Assembly (NCBI GenBank): GCA_902388495.1
Contig: CABMPP010000002.1
Coordinates: forward strand, 220,086-284,085
Direction: 5' to 3'
DNA length: 64,000 bases
Source of the DNA: an uncultured Bacteroides sp.
Lineage (GTDB): Bacteria; Bacteroidota; Bacteroidia; Bacteroidales; Bacteroidaceae
Under the pieces are notes generated by a model that made no database searches, was not told where the DNA came from, and was given only the letters and a program-made list of their open reading frames with translations. Shown piece by piece: positions 53,253-62,581 of the stretch; position 1 is the stretch's first letter; each line of letters begins with the position of its first letter. Position numbers and translations under genes: made by a program.

Positions 53253-53489
53253 ATGCGAATCAGTAGTTAAATGATAATTTAGTGCGTGCGTGATAACAAG
53301 TGTATCTCAAACTCCTCCGCCTGAAAGGGGAGGTGCCCGCTTGCGGGCGGAGGGGTCTTACATAAATAGAAAGTAACTTTGTGCAAGTCCCTTCGGATGT
53401 GAAACCCCTCCGCCCTACGGGCACCTCCCCTTTCAGGCGGAGGAATTTAAGATACTCCGGTAAATTTCCATTTATATGCTGATTCGCAT
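53253..53489. mobile_element. 237-bp MITE-like element with TIRs and 5-bp target duplication
   Basis: Perfect 11-bp terminal inverted repeats ATGCGAATCAG (53253-53263) and CTGATTCGCAT (53479-53489) continue imperfectly to about 29 bp. The direct repeat TAGTT flanks both ends (53248-53252 and 53490-53494), as a target-site duplication would. Inside are two large inverted arms (53314-53356 and 53404-53443), nearly identical apart from a 3-base difference at a small internal hairpin. There is no coding capacity. It lies between two convergent genes and may also terminate their transcripts. Confidence 0.75.
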
Positions 53490-53498
53490 TAGTTATAT

Positions 53499-54446
53499 TT
53501 AGAGCGGGTACTCCTCGAATGCATACAGCAACGTCGAGAGATAGCGTTCTCCCGTATCGGGCAGCAGGGCTACAATCGTTTTCCCTTCATTCTCCGGCAA
53601 CCGGGCCAGACGGGCGGCAGCGGCAACGGCGGCACCGGAAGAGATGCCGACAAGCAGTCCTTCGTACTTTGCCAACTCGCGTCCGGTGCGGATGGCGTCG
53701 TCATTGGATACCTGCAACACTTCGTCTATCACTGCGCTGTTGTAGTTCTTCGGTACGAAGCCTGCGCCGATACCCTGTATCTTGTGAGCTCCGGGCTTAC
53801 CGCCCGAGAGTACGGGAGAATCTTCCGGCTCCACGGCTACTATCCTGACCTTCGGATTATGCGCTTTCAGAGCAGCGCCTACCCCGCTCACCGTTCCGCC
53901 CGTACCCACACCGGCAACGAAGATATCGACCCGGCCATCCGTATCGCGCCATATCTCCTGCCCTGTGGTACGCTCGTGCATGGCAGGATTGGCAGGATTA
54001 TCGAACTGCTGGAGAATGAGCGAACCGGGAGTAGCTGCCTGCAACTCTTCGGCACGGGCAATGGCACCCTTCATGCCGTCGGCACCGGGAGTCAGCACCA
54101 GTTCCGCACCAAGTGCTTTCAGGAGGTTACGACGCTCCAGACTCATTGTGTCGGGCATGGTCAACGTCAGTTTATAGCCTTTGGCGGCGGCCACAAAGGC
54201 CAGTCCCACACCGGTATTCCCACTGGTGGGCTCGATGATGGTGGCGCCGGGGGCCAGCAGGCCTTTCGCCTCGGCATCTTCTATCATGGCGAGGGCCACG
54301 CGGTCTTTCACGCTTCCGGCGGGGTTAAAATACTCCAGTTTGGCAATGACATGGGCACGCAGGCCTTTCTGCTTGTTGTAATTGTTCAGCTCCAGCAAGG
54401 GAGTGTTGCCTACCAGGTCGGTAAGGCGTTGGGCTATCTTCTTCAT
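53499..54446 (-). CDS. cysK: O-acetylserine sulfhydrylase (cysteine synthase A)
   Basis: 315 residues. The PLP lysine is in [19 protein letters not shown], the substrate-binding loop is [14 protein letters not shown], and the phosphate-binding glycines are in [12 protein letters not shown]. The segment [15 protein letters not shown] is the interaction site for serine acetyltransferase. It combines O-acetylserine with sulfide to make cysteine. It is divergently placed from the serine acetyltransferase gene, its pathway partner. The stop codon is ten bases from a MITE-like element, which did not disrupt the frame. Confidence 0.96.
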   Translation of the reverse strand: MKKIAQRLTDLVGNTPLLELNNYNKQKGLRAHVIAKLEYFNPAGSVKDRVALAMIEDAEAKGLLAPGATIIEPTSGNTGVGLAFVAAAKGYKLTLTMPDTMSLERRNLLKALGAELVLTPGADGMKGAIARAEELQAATPGSLILQQFDNPANPAMHERTTGQEIWRDTDGRVDIFVAGVGTGGTVSGVGAALKAHNPKVRIVAVEPEDSPVLSGGKPGAHKIQGIGAGFVPKNYNSAVIDEVLQVSNDDAIRTGRELAKYEGLLVGISSGAAVAAAARLARLPENEGKTIVALLPDTGERYLSTLLYAFEEYPL

Positions 54447-54519
54447 AACTTATAAGTTTTTCAACCCCTCACCGTATTCTTCTTTTTTGTTCAGGAGAGT
54501 GAGGAGTTTTTCATTAAGA

Positions 54520-54549
54520 CAAAGGTAGTGCGGAATTGGTTCACCCAAA
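54520..54549 (-). promoter_or_regulatory. Promoter of cysK with leader hairpin
   Basis: On the minus strand TACCTTTG (54520-54527) is preceded 18 bases away by TTTG (54546-54549). The leader between it and the ATG at 54446 holds an inverted repeat (AACCCCTCAC / GTGAGGAGTT on the + strand, about 54463-54508). The divergent cysE gene has its own TACCTTTG at 54616-54623. Confidence 0.6.
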
Positions 54550-54654
54550 ATACCACAAATATGGTAAATCCGTACTATAAATGAGGGATATGTAGGATAT
54601 TTGGCGAGTATTTCTTACCTTTGTTGCCACTTTTAAAACTTAAGGATATCACGA

Positions 54655-55554
54655 ATGAGTCCACTCAACTTTACCCACATTTTGACACAGGCAGTCGATG
54701 AGCTATCGGAAAGCGAATCTTACAAAGGACTGTTTCATCAGCATACGGACGGCAACCCGCTGCCTTCGGCAAAAGTCCTGTATGACATCATCGAACTGGC
54801 ACGTGCCATCATCTTCCCCGGATATTTTGGAAACTCCACGGTCAATAGCCGTACGGTAACCTACCACATCGGCGTCAACGTAGAGCGTTTGTTCGACCTG
54901 CTGACGGAACAAATCCTTGCCGGCCTTTGCTTTGCCGGAGACGGCGAATGCAGTTGTTGCACCGAGCTCCAACGGGAAGAAGCCGCCTTGCTGGCTGCCA
55001 AGTTCATCAGCCACCTGCCGGAGATGAGACGCGTACTTGCCACCGATGTGGAAGCGGCCTACAACGGCGACCCTGCCGCCCATTCGTTCGGCGAGGTCAT
55101 CAGTTGCTATCCTGCCATCCGTGCCATCAGCAACTACCGCATTGCGCACGAGTTGCTGAAGTTGGGTGTACCCCTCATTCCACGCATCATCACCGAGATG
55201 GCGCATAGCGAAACGGGCATCGACATCCATCCGGGAGCCGAAATCGGTGGTTTCTTCACCATCGACCACGGCACGGGTGTGGTTATCGGCGAGACGTGCA
55301 TCATCGGTAACAACGTGAAGTTGTATCAGGGTGTCACCCTCGGTGCCAAGAGTTTCCCGCTGGACGAAGACGGCAAGCCCATCAAGGGCATTCCGCGCCA
55401 TCCGATATTGGAGGATAACGTCATTGTCTACTCCAACGCCACCATACTGGGACGCATCACCATCGGACAAGGAGCCACCGTGGGCGGCAACATCTGGGTG
55501 ACGGAGGACGTACCGGCAGGAGCACGGATCGTACAGACGAAAGCTAAAAAGTAA
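54655..55554 (+). CDS. cysE: Serine O-acetyltransferase
   Basis: 299 residues, of the longer EpsC-like class. The N-terminal 150 residues are helical, with a CCTEL cysteine pair near residue 101. The C-terminal left-handed beta-helix contains TGIDIHPGAEIGGFFTIDHG (catalytic Asp/His), GTGVVIGETCIIGNNVKLYQGVTLG and the GIPRHPILEDNVIVYSNATILG hexapeptides. It acetylates serine with acetyl-CoA, the step before cysK. The C-terminus ends TKAKK and lacks the terminal Ile usually used to dock into CysK, so a stable cysteine synthase complex is doubtful. Confidence 0.92.
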   Translation: MSPLNFTHILTQAVDELSESESYKGLFHQHTDGNPLPSAKVLYDIIELARAIIFPGYFGNSTVNSRTVTYHIGVNVERLFDLLTEQILAGLCFAGDGECSCCTELQREEAALLAAKFISHLPEMRRVLATDVEAAYNGDPAAHSFGEVISCYPAIRAISNYRIAHELLKLGVPLIPRIITEMAHSETGIDIHPGAEIGGFFTIDHGTGVVIGETCIIGNNVKLYQGVTLGAKSFPLDEDGKPIKGIPRHPILEDNVIVYSNATILGRITIGQGATVGGNIWVTEDVPAGARIVQTKAKK

Positions 55555-55601
55555 CTAAGAGAGTCAATAAGACAAATCAAAACAACATAGTAAATAAATA
55601 G

Positions 55602-57146
55602 ATGAGCGAACAATCTTTTGAAATGATTGCCAAAACCTTCCAAGGACTGGAAGAGGTATTGGCGAAAGAACTTACCGCACTGGGAGCCAACGATATTGAA
55701 ATAGGACGCCGCATGGTGTCTTTTAGTGGCGACAAAACAATGATGTACAAAGCCAACTTCTGCCTGCGTACAGCCATCCGCATTCTGAAACCCATCAAGC
55801 ACTTCACGGCCAAAGACGCCGACGAAGTCTACGAACAGATCAAGGCCATCCATTGGGAAGACTTCCTGGACACAGACAAGACTTTTGCCGTAGACGCGGT
55901 TGTATTCAGCGAAGAGTTCCGCCACTCCAAGTTCGTCTCATACAAGGTGAAGGATGCTATCGTGGACTATTTCCGCGAGCAGTCGGGCAAGCGTCCCAGC
56001 GTGCGCATCAACAAGCCGGACGTGTTGCTGAACATCCACATCGCAGAAACCAGATGTACCCTTTCGCTCGACTCCAGCGGTGAGTCCCTGCACCGTCGCG
56101 GCTATCGCCAGGAAGCGGTAGAAGCTCCCCTGAACGAAGTGCTGGCTGCCGGCATGATACTGATGACGGGCTGGAACGGCGAATGTGACCTGATAGACCC
56201 GATGTGCGGTTCGGGTACCATTCCCATCGAAGCGGCTCTGATTGCCCGCAACATTGCTCCGGGTGTATTCCGCAAGGAGTTTGCCTTCGAGAAGTGGGTG
56301 GACTTCGACCAGGAGTTGTTCGACGAGATTTATAACGACGATAGTCAGGAACGCGAGTTCACTCATAAGATATACGGCTACGACAACAGCCCGAAGGCAA
56401 ACGAGATTGCTACGTATAACATAAAGGCCGCCGGAGTGAGCAAGGATGTAGTGTTGAAGCTGCAACCCTTCCAGCAATTCGAGCAACCGGCGGAGAAGTC
56501 CGTCATCATCACCAACCCTCCTTACGGAGAACGTATTTCGACCAACGACTTGCTGGGCTTGTATTCCATGATCGGCGAGCGCCTGAAGCATGCGTTTACC
56601 GGCAATACGGCCTGGATTCTTTCCTATCGCGAAGAGTGTTTCGACCAGATCGGTCTGAAGCCTACCACCAAGATACCTTTGTTCAACGGTGCCTTGGAGT
56701 GCGAATTCCGTCAGTACGAGATATTCGACGGTAAGTACAAGGAGTTCCGCGAGGGCGGAGAAGAGCTGAGCAAAGAGCTTAAGCTGGCTTCGGGAGAGAG
56801 AAGGGAAGTGAGAACCCGCGAGAGAAGAGAGCCCGGCAGGGAGAGACGTGAGTTCGGAGGAGAACGCCGTCCGCGCGAGTTCGGTGGAGAAAGACGTGAG
56901 TTTGGCGGAGAGCGCAGACCGAGGGAATTTAATTCAGGAGAGAAGCGGGAATTCAGACCGAGAGAAGGACGTGACTTCAAAGACGGGGAAAGACGTGACT
57001 TCAAGCCCCGCGAATATCGTCGTCCGGCAGATGGCGAGAGAAGCTTCCGAGGCGAAGACAGGAACTTCCGGGATGGGGAAAAACCGAGAGGGGAATCTTA
57101 TCCGGAAAGGAAGAGAAGGGAGCTCAAGGAGAAAGGAGAAGAGTAA
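55602..57146 (+). CDS. THUMP-domain RNA methyltransferase with Arg/Glu-rich tail
   Basis: 514 residues. The N-terminal ferredoxin/THUMP region (FEMIAKTFQGLEEVLAKELTALGA, FCLRTAIRILKPIKHF) and the class I methyltransferase domain with LIDPMCGSGTIPIEAALIARN and ITNPPYGERIS (NPPY motif for N-methylation) match the RlmL N-terminal half/YpsC family, which makes m2G in 23S rRNA. From about residue 390 to the end is a low-complexity tail built of (R/E)RREFGGERRPREF-type repeats, about 120 residues with alternating Arg and Glu. It resembles RNA-binding disordered tails. The catalytic domain is otherwise normal. Confidence 0.9.
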   Translation: MSEQSFEMIAKTFQGLEEVLAKELTALGANDIEIGRRMVSFSGDKTMMYKANFCLRTAIRILKPIKHFTAKDADEVYEQIKAIHWEDFLDTDKTFAVDAVVFSEEFRHSKFVSYKVKDAIVDYFREQSGKRPSVRINKPDVLLNIHIAETRCTLSLDSSGESLHRRGYRQEAVEAPLNEVLAAGMILMTGWNGECDLIDPMCGSGTIPIEAALIARNIAPGVFRKEFAFEKWVDFDQELFDEIYNDDSQEREFTHKIYGYDNSPKANEIATYNIKAAGVSKDVVLKLQPFQQFEQPAEKSVIITNPPYGERISTNDLLGLYSMIGERLKHAFTGNTAWILSYREECFDQIGLKPTTKIPLFNGALECEFRQYEIFDGKYKEFREGGEELSKELKLASGERREVRTRERREPGRERREFGGERRPREFGGERREFGGERRPREFNSGEKREFRPREGRDFKDGERRDFKPREYRRPADGERSFRGEDRNFRDGEKPRGESYPERKRRELKEKGEE

Positions 57147-57196
57147 AGTGGGTGCAATTTGTGACGAGTTACTTGCTAAATAACTGAAAGACAGTA

Positions 57197-57219
57197 TAAG
57201 GTTCCAAATTGTCACCTTA
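57197..57219 (+). promoter_or_regulatory. Operator-like palindrome upstream of the ORF6N gene
   Basis: TAAGGT-N11-ACCTTA ends 13 bases before the ATG. The same 6-11-6 arrangement recurs inside the gene at 57432-57454, centre-to-centre distance 235 bases. An autoregulatory site pair is suspected. Confidence 0.6.
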
Positions 57220-57232
57220 AACACGGTAAATA

Positions 57233-57832
57233 ATGGATGAGTTAATCATTATTGAAAACAAGATATACGAAATCAGGGGGCAGAAGGTGATGCTGGACTT
57301 TGATTTGGCGGAGATGTATGAGATAGAAACTAAACGCTTAAAAGAACAAGTACGACGGAATATTGAACGATTTCCTGAGGATTTTATGTTTAGACTGACC
57401 AATTCAGAGGCTAACTCATTGATTACTAATATAAGGTCGCAAAATGCGACCTTATCAGATGATTGGTTTCGTTATCCCCCTTTCGCCTTCACCGAACAAG
57501 GCGTCGCCATGCTCTCCGGCATCCTGCGAAGTCCTAAAGCGGTTGAAGTCAACATCAACATCATGCGTGCTTTCGTCCACATGCGGCAATATCTCCTCTC
57601 CCATGCCCCGAAGCAAGAGTTGGAAGAGCTGAGAAAGAGAATAGAATATCTGGAAGAAGACGTATCTTCGGACAGAGATAGCTACGAGAGACAGTTCGAC
57701 GAACTCTTCTCCGCCTTTGCCAAATTGAGTGCAGCTGTTCAAGTGAAGAGCTCCCCATGCGGAAGAATAGAAATTAAAGGATTCAGAAAAGACAATAACA
57801 ATAAAGATAATGAATGCGAAGCAGATAAATAA
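57233..57832 (+). CDS. ORF6N domain DNA-binding protein
   Basis: 199 residues. The N-terminal ORF6N domain is clear: IIIENKIYEIRGQKVMLDFDLAEMYEIETKRLKEQVRRN in two runs, then FPEDFMFRLTNSEANSL and PPFAFTEQGVAMLSGILRSPKAVEVNINIMRAF. ORF6N is related to KilA-N and occurs in phage antirepressors and chromosomal regulators. A coiled coil (ELEELRKRIEYLEEDV) and a polar C-terminus follow. There are no phage genes nearby. The last 23 bases overlap the peptidase gene, so the two are translationally linked. Confidence 0.9.
   Translation: MDELIIIENKIYEIRGQKVMLDFDLAEMYEIETKRLKEQVRRNIERFPEDFMFRLTNSEANSLITNIRSQNATLSDDWFRYPPFAFTEQGVAMLSGILRSPKAVEVNINIMRAFVHMRQYLLSHAPKQELEELRKRIEYLEEDVSSDRDSYERQFDELFSAFAKLSAAVQVKSSPCGRIEIKGFRKDNNNKDNECEADK
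57432..57454 (+). promoter_or_regulatory. Intragenic copy of the ORF6N operator-like palindrome
   Basis: TAAGGT-N11-ACCTTA lies inside the ORF6N coding region and extends to a perfect 11-bp inverted repeat (57431-57441 and 57445-57455). It encodes part of NIRSQNATLSD. Confidence 0.6.
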
Positions 57833-60152
57833 GAGCCTCCCGGCATTGCTGATAGCAATGTCCGCTCTGTTTACAACAAACGTTATGGCACAAGAAACAA
57901 ATGTCGGCGGGCGCGAGCTGAAGAAGCTGACACTGGAAGACTTATTCGCCGGAGGTGAGACTTACCGCCCGATTGAGAACAAGGAGTACCAGTGGTATGG
58001 CGACGCTGCCTGTCTGGAATTGGGTACCGACCGTATAGAAGGCACCTGGGCGGTGAACGGTCCCGGAGTGAAAGCAGGCAAGAACTTTACCGCCCTCACC
58101 CTGGAAGAGGCCAACAACCTGCTGGCAGAGAAGGAACTGGGCAAATTGCGTAACTTCCGGGCTACAAAAGCCGTCAATACCACCCGAAACGTCAACCTGG
58201 GAATCCAAATCCAGATAGACCCGCTTCTGCTTCTGAACACCGGCACACACCGCGCCCTCATCAACTGGAAAAAGAAAGAGTTGTTGTGGAGCCAGCCTTG
58301 CCCCGAACAGGCCGCAAACGAAGACTGGAACGAAGTAAGCCGTCACCTGGCCTATACCCTCAAGAACAACCTCTACGTAATGACCGCCGACGGACAAGTA
58401 CAGCAAGTGACCAACGAACCCGAAGGCATCGTCTGCGGACAATCGGTGCACCGCAACGAGTTCGGCATCTCCAAAGGCACCTATTGGAGTCCCCGGGGAG
58501 ACAAGCTCGCCTTCTACCGCATGAACGAAAGCATGGTGACGCCCTATCCTTTGGTAGACATCACTCCGAGAGTGGCTTTAGTCGATAAGGTTCGTTACCC
58601 GATGGCAGGCATGCTCAGCCACCAGGTGAAAGTAGGCATCTACAATCCGGAAACACAAAAGACCGTTTACCTGAACGCCGGCGATCCCAAAGACCGCTAC
58701 TTCACCAACATCAGTTGGGCACCGGACGAGAAGAGCCTCTTCCTGATAGAGCTGAACCGCGACCAGAACCACGCCAAGCTCTGCCAATACGATGCTGAGA
58801 CAGGCGAACTGATGAAAGTGCTCCTCGAAGAGAGACACACCAAGTACGTGGAACCGCAGAACCCCATCCTCTTCTTGCCCTGGGACAGCAACAAGTTCAT
58901 CTACCAGAGCCAGCGCGACGGCTTCAACCACCTGTACCTCTACGACCTGAAGAAGCTCGCAGAGCAAAGCGCCCGTCCTCTCACTGCCGAAGAAGCTGAG
59001 AACCTGTGGAAGCAAGTGAAAAAAGCCGGAAACGGAAAAGGCACCAAAGAGGCAGCAGGCATACAGCTGACGCAAGGCGAATGGATGGTACAGAAGATTG
59101 TAGGTTTCAACCAGCAGACGCGTAGCATCATCATCCAAAGCACCGAAATCTCCCCACTTCAGAGCAACATCTATGCCGTCTCCCTGAAGAATGGGCAACG
59201 AAGCCTGATAGGAAATGACGAAGGCGTGCATGCCGCACAGATATCCGGCTTTATGGGCACCAGCCTCGTAGACAAAGCATCTTCGCCCACTTGCCCCCGC
59301 ATCATAAAGCTGATGTCCACCAACCCGAAGAAGGAGAAGGAATACACCTTGCTGACTGCCCCGAACCCCTACGAAGGCTTCGACCTGCCCAGCATCGAAA
59401 CCGGAACCATCAAGGCTGCCAACGGAAAGACCGACCTGTACTACCGCATCACCAAGCCTGCCGACTTCGACCCGAACAAGCAGTACCCTGCCATCGTCTA
59501 CGTCTACGGCGGACCGCACGCACAGATGATCACCAACGGCTGGCTGAACAGTGCCCGCCCCTGGGACATCTACATGGCAAACAGAGGCTACATCATGTTC
59601 ACCCTCGACAACCGCGGCAGCAGCAACCGCGGACTGGAATTTGAAAATGCCACCTTCCGCCACCTCGGCATCGAAGAAGGCAAAGACCAGGTGAAGGGAG
59701 TAGAATTCCTGAAGAGCCTGCCATACGTGGACGCCAACCGCATCGGCGTGCATGGCTGGAGCTTCGGCGGACACATGACGACGGCACTGATGCTGCGCTA
59801 TCCCGAGATATTCAAAGTAGGTGTTGCCGGAGGACCGGTCATCGACTGGAGCTACTACGAAATAATGTACGGCGAGCGATATATGGACACCCCGCAGAGC
59901 AACCCCGAAGGCTACAAGGAATGTAACCTGAAGAACCTGGCGGGCAACCTGAAAGGCCATCTGCTCATCATCCACGACGACCACGACGATACCTGCGTGC
60001 CCCAGCACACGCTTTCCTTCATGAAGGCTTGCGTGGACGCCCGCACCTATCCCGACCTCTTTATCTATCCCGGACATAAGCACAACGTCATGGGACGCGA
60101 CCGCATCCATCTGCACGAGAAGATAACGAGGTATTTTGAAGACTATCTTTGA
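57810..60152 (+). CDS. S9 family peptidase (dipeptidyl peptidase IV type)
   Basis: 780 residues. The start at 57810 (MNAKQINKSLPALLIAMSALF) overlaps the ORF6N gene; a signal peptide ends NVMAQ. The N-terminal beta-propeller (residues about 40-510) is followed by the alpha/beta hydrolase domain. The nucleophile is in GVHGWSFGGHMTTA, the Asp in HDDHDDTCVPQHT, and the His in YPGHKHNVMG. DPP4-type enzymes remove Xaa-Pro or Xaa-Ala dipeptides in the periplasm, supporting peptide utilization. The catalytic set is complete. Confidence 0.94.
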   Translation: MNAKQINKSLPALLIAMSALFTTNVMAQETNVGGRELKKLTLEDLFAGGETYRPIENKEYQWYGDAACLELGTDRIEGTWAVNGPGVKAGKNFTALTLEEANNLLAEKELGKLRNFRATKAVNTTRNVNLGIQIQIDPLLLLNTGTHRALINWKKKELLWSQPCPEQAANEDWNEVSRHLAYTLKNNLYVMTADGQVQQVTNEPEGIVCGQSVHRNEFGISKGTYWSPRGDKLAFYRMNESMVTPYPLVDITPRVALVDKVRYPMAGMLSHQVKVGIYNPETQKTVYLNAGDPKDRYFTNISWAPDEKSLFLIELNRDQNHAKLCQYDAETGELMKVLLEERHTKYVEPQNPILFLPWDSNKFIYQSQRDGFNHLYLYDLKKLAEQSARPLTAEEAENLWKQVKKAGNGKGTKEAAGIQLTQGEWMVQKIVGFNQQTRSIIIQSTEISPLQSNIYAVSLKNGQRSLIGNDEGVHAAQISGFMGTSLVDKASSPTCPRIIKLMSTNPKKEKEYTLLTAPNPYEGFDLPSIETGTIKAANGKTDLYYRITKPADFDPNKQYPAIVYVYGGPHAQMITNGWLNSARPWDIYMANRGYIMFTLDNRGSSNRGLEFENATFRHLGIEEGKDQVKGVEFLKSLPYVDANRIGVHGWSFGGHMTTALMLRYPEIFKVGVAGGPVIDWSYYEIMYGERYMDTPQSNPEGYKECNLKNLAGNLKGHLLIIHDDHDDTCVPQHTLSFMKACVDARTYPDLFIYPGHKHNVMGRDRIHLHEKITRYFEDYL

Positions 60153-60270
60153 TGTAAGAAGAAAGAAGAGAACAAAAGAGAGAATAAATCATTAAGTATA
60201 ACAATCTGTACAACTTACCTGACGCCCCACAGCGCAGCCAAATTGTACATTGTAAATTGTAAATGAACCC

Positions 60271-61545
60271 ATGAAAGTATTATTATTAGGCTCAGGAGGC
60301 CGCGAGCACGCTTTGGCATGGAAGATAGCCCAAAGCCCGAAAGTAGAGAAGTTGTACATCGCCCCCGGTAACGCCGGAACAGGCGCGGCAGGCGAGAATG
60401 TGAACATGAAAGCCACCGACTTCCCCGCTATCAAAGCGTTTGCCCTTGAACAGAAGATAGATATGATTGTAGTAGGCCCCGAAGACCCGCTGGTAGAAGG
60501 CATCTTCGACTACTTCAAGGGAGACGACGCCACCCGCCACATCGCCATCATCGGCCCCTCGGCCAAAGGCGCTACGCTGGAAGGCAGCAAGGAGTTTGCC
60601 AAAGAATTCATGCAACGCCACGGCATCCCCACCGCCCGCTACCGGAGCGTCACGGCACAAAACCTGGACGAAGGACTGGCTTTCCTCGAAACACTGGAAG
60701 CTCCCTACGTGCTGAAAGCCGACGGTCTGTGTGCCGGCAAAGGCGTACTGATTCTTCCTACTCTGGAAGAAGCTCAAAAGGAGTTGAAAGAAATGCTCGG
60801 CGGTATGTTTGGCGATGCCAGCGCCACGGTGGTCATTGAAGAATTCCTCAGCGGCATCGAGTGCTCCGTATTCGTGCTGACGGACGGACACCACTACAAA
60901 GTCCTCCCCGTAGCCAAAGACTACAAGCGCATCGGCGAAGGCGACAAAGGCCTCAACACCGGCGGTATGGGCAGCGTCACCCCCGTACCTTTTGCCGACG
61001 AAGTGTTTATGGAGAAAGTACGTACCCGCATCATCGAACCCACCGTCAACGGACTGCTCGAAGAAGAGATTACCTACCAGGGCTTCATCTTCCTCGGACT
61101 GATCTGCGTAAAAGGCGAGCCGATGGTCATCGAATACAACGTCCGCATGGGCGACCCCGAAACCGAAAGCGTCATGCTGCGTATCAAGAGCGACCTGGTG
61201 GAACTGCTGGAAGGCGTGGCCCAAGGCAACCTCGACCAATGCACGCTGGAGCTCGACCCGCGTACAGCCGCCTGCGTCATGCTGGTGAGCGGCGGATATC
61301 CCGAGGCTTACGAAAAAGGCAAGGTAATGACCGGCTTCGAGCAGGCAGCCCGGACGGACAGCATCCTCTTCCACGCCGGCACCGCCCTGAAGGACGGAGA
61401 GATAGTGACCAACGGCGGACGCGTCATCGCCGTCTGCTCCTACGGAGAGACGAAGGAAGAAGCCCTCGCCAAGAGCTACAAAGTAGCCGATATGATCAGC
61501 TTCGAGAAGAAGTACTTCCGAAGAGACATTGGGTTTGACCTCTAA
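60271..61545 (+). CDS. purD: Phosphoribosylamine-glycine ligase
   Basis: 424 residues with the ATP-grasp layout. It has [91 protein letters not shown] and [15 protein letters not shown]. It carries out the second step of de novo purine synthesis in the cytoplasm. Flanking spacers contain the low-complexity repeats TGTACATTGTAAATTGTAAAT (near 60244-60264) and a variant near 61551-61578. No other pur gene is adjacent. Confidence 0.97.
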   Translation: MKVLLLGSGGREHALAWKIAQSPKVEKLYIAPGNAGTGAAGENVNMKATDFPAIKAFALEQKIDMIVVGPEDPLVEGIFDYFKGDDATRHIAIIGPSAKGATLEGSKEFAKEFMQRHGIPTARYRSVTAQNLDEGLAFLETLEAPYVLKADGLCAGKGVLILPTLEEAQKELKEMLGGMFGDASATVVIEEFLSGIECSVFVLTDGHHYKVLPVAKDYKRIGEGDKGLNTGGMGSVTPVPFADEVFMEKVRTRIIEPTVNGLLEEEITYQGFIFLGLICVKGEPMVIEYNVRMGDPETESVMLRIKSDLVELLEGVAQGNLDQCTLELDPRTAACVMLVSGGYPEAYEKGKVMTGFEQAARTDSILFHAGTALKDGEIVTNGGRVIAVCSYGETKEEALAKSYKVADMISFEKKYFRRDIGFDL

Positions 61546-61585
61546 ATGAATGTACATTGTACATCGTAAATGGTAAATAAACAAG

Positions 61586-62581
61586 TTGAGAACAAAGAGA
61601 TTTCAGAACCGGATAACCACGGGCCGCTTCACGCTGCCCTCTGCCATCTTGATATCAGCGGCCTGCTGGTTGCTGACGGCCGTCTTGCTACCCGATATAG
61701 AAACACAAAAGAGCAGTTACCCGCTGTGGGAGACATTCTGTAGTTTCTGCATCCCCGGCTGGGCCGACCGTATTTGCAGTTTCGTCCTGTACAGCATCAT
61801 CGGTTACTTCCTGATACAGCTGAACAATACGTTCGCCATCATCCGCATGCGCGCATCGGTGCAGACGTCCGTCTACTTCCTGCTGATAGCAGTATGCCCC
61901 AGCATACACATACTGTATGCGGGAGACGTGGCAGCTGCCGCGTTCCTTATCGCTCTGTTCTTTCTCTTCAAGAGTTATCAGCAGGCACGCCCCACGGGCA
62001 ACATTTTCCATGCCTTTGTATTCATCGGACTGGGCAGCCTTCTCTTCCCGCAACTCATGCTGTTCGTTCCCATCTTCTGGATAGGAGCCTACAACTTCCA
62101 GTCGCTCCACCCCAAGAGCTTCTTTGCCTCACTGGTGGGTTGGAGTGTGCCTTACTGGTTCTTGCTGGGACACGCCTTCTTCTACGGGGAGATGGAACTG
62201 TTCTACCAACCCTTCCGGGAATTGGTGACGTTCACACCTATCCGGTTCGACTTCCAGCCGTGGGAACTGGCTACCCTGGGATATCTGTTTGTTCTGTTCA
62301 TCGTCAGTTCGGTGCACTGCCTGGTGGCGGGTTATGAAGATAAGATACGCACACGGAGCTATCTGCACTTCCTCATACTGCTGAACTTCTGCATCTTCAT
62401 CTACCTGATACTGCAACCGGCGTTGGGTGTTCATCTGCTATCACTGCTGCTTATCGGCACCAGCATTCTGGCAGGACACCTGTTCGTACTGACCAGCAGC
62501 CGCAGTTCCAACATCTTCTTCATCTGTGCACTGGCCGGACTATTCATTTTATTTGGATTCAATATATGGACGCTTTTGTAG
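61586..62581 (+). CDS. Polytopic membrane protein, unrecognised
   Basis: 331 residues starting at a TTG codon (61586), with about nine predicted transmembrane helices. The first is SAILISAACWLLTAVLL and the last FFICALAGLFILFGFN. Short loops carry little charge. Features include FSPLYP-like aromatic stretches (QSLHPKSFFASLVGWSVPYW) and a conserved-looking FTPIRFDFQPWELATLGY loop. It resembles Bacteroidetes membrane proteins of unknown function (DUF6427-like); I cannot assign activity. It overlaps the YqaA-like gene by 16 bases, indicating translational coupling. A start further downstream is possible. Confidence 0.7.
   Translation: MRTKRFQNRITTGRFTLPSAILISAACWLLTAVLLPDIETQKSSYPLWETFCSFCIPGWADRICSFVLYSIIGYFLIQLNNTFAIIRMRASVQTSVYFLLIAVCPSIHILYAGDVAAAAFLIALFFLFKSYQQARPTGNIFHAFVFIGLGSLLFPQLMLFVPIFWIGAYNFQSLHPKSFFASLVGWSVPYWFLLGHAFFYGEMELFYQPFRELVTFTPIRFDFQPWELATLGYLFVLFIVSSVHCLVAGYEDKIRTRSYLHFLILLNFCIFIYLILQPALGVHLLSLLLIGTSILAGHLFVLTSSRSSNIFFICALAGLFILFGFNIWTLL

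Noticed and set aside
57233..57832. Prophage remnant signalled by ORF6N
   Set aside because: No integrase, structural or other phage genes are adjacent; ORF6N proteins are common as lone chromosomal genes in Bacteroides.
60239..60268. TGTACATTGTAAATTGTAAAT repeats near purD as a regulatory site
   Set aside because: Low-complexity A/T repeats with a variant at 61551-61578 beside an unrelated gene; no symmetry or promoter relation that supports a function.
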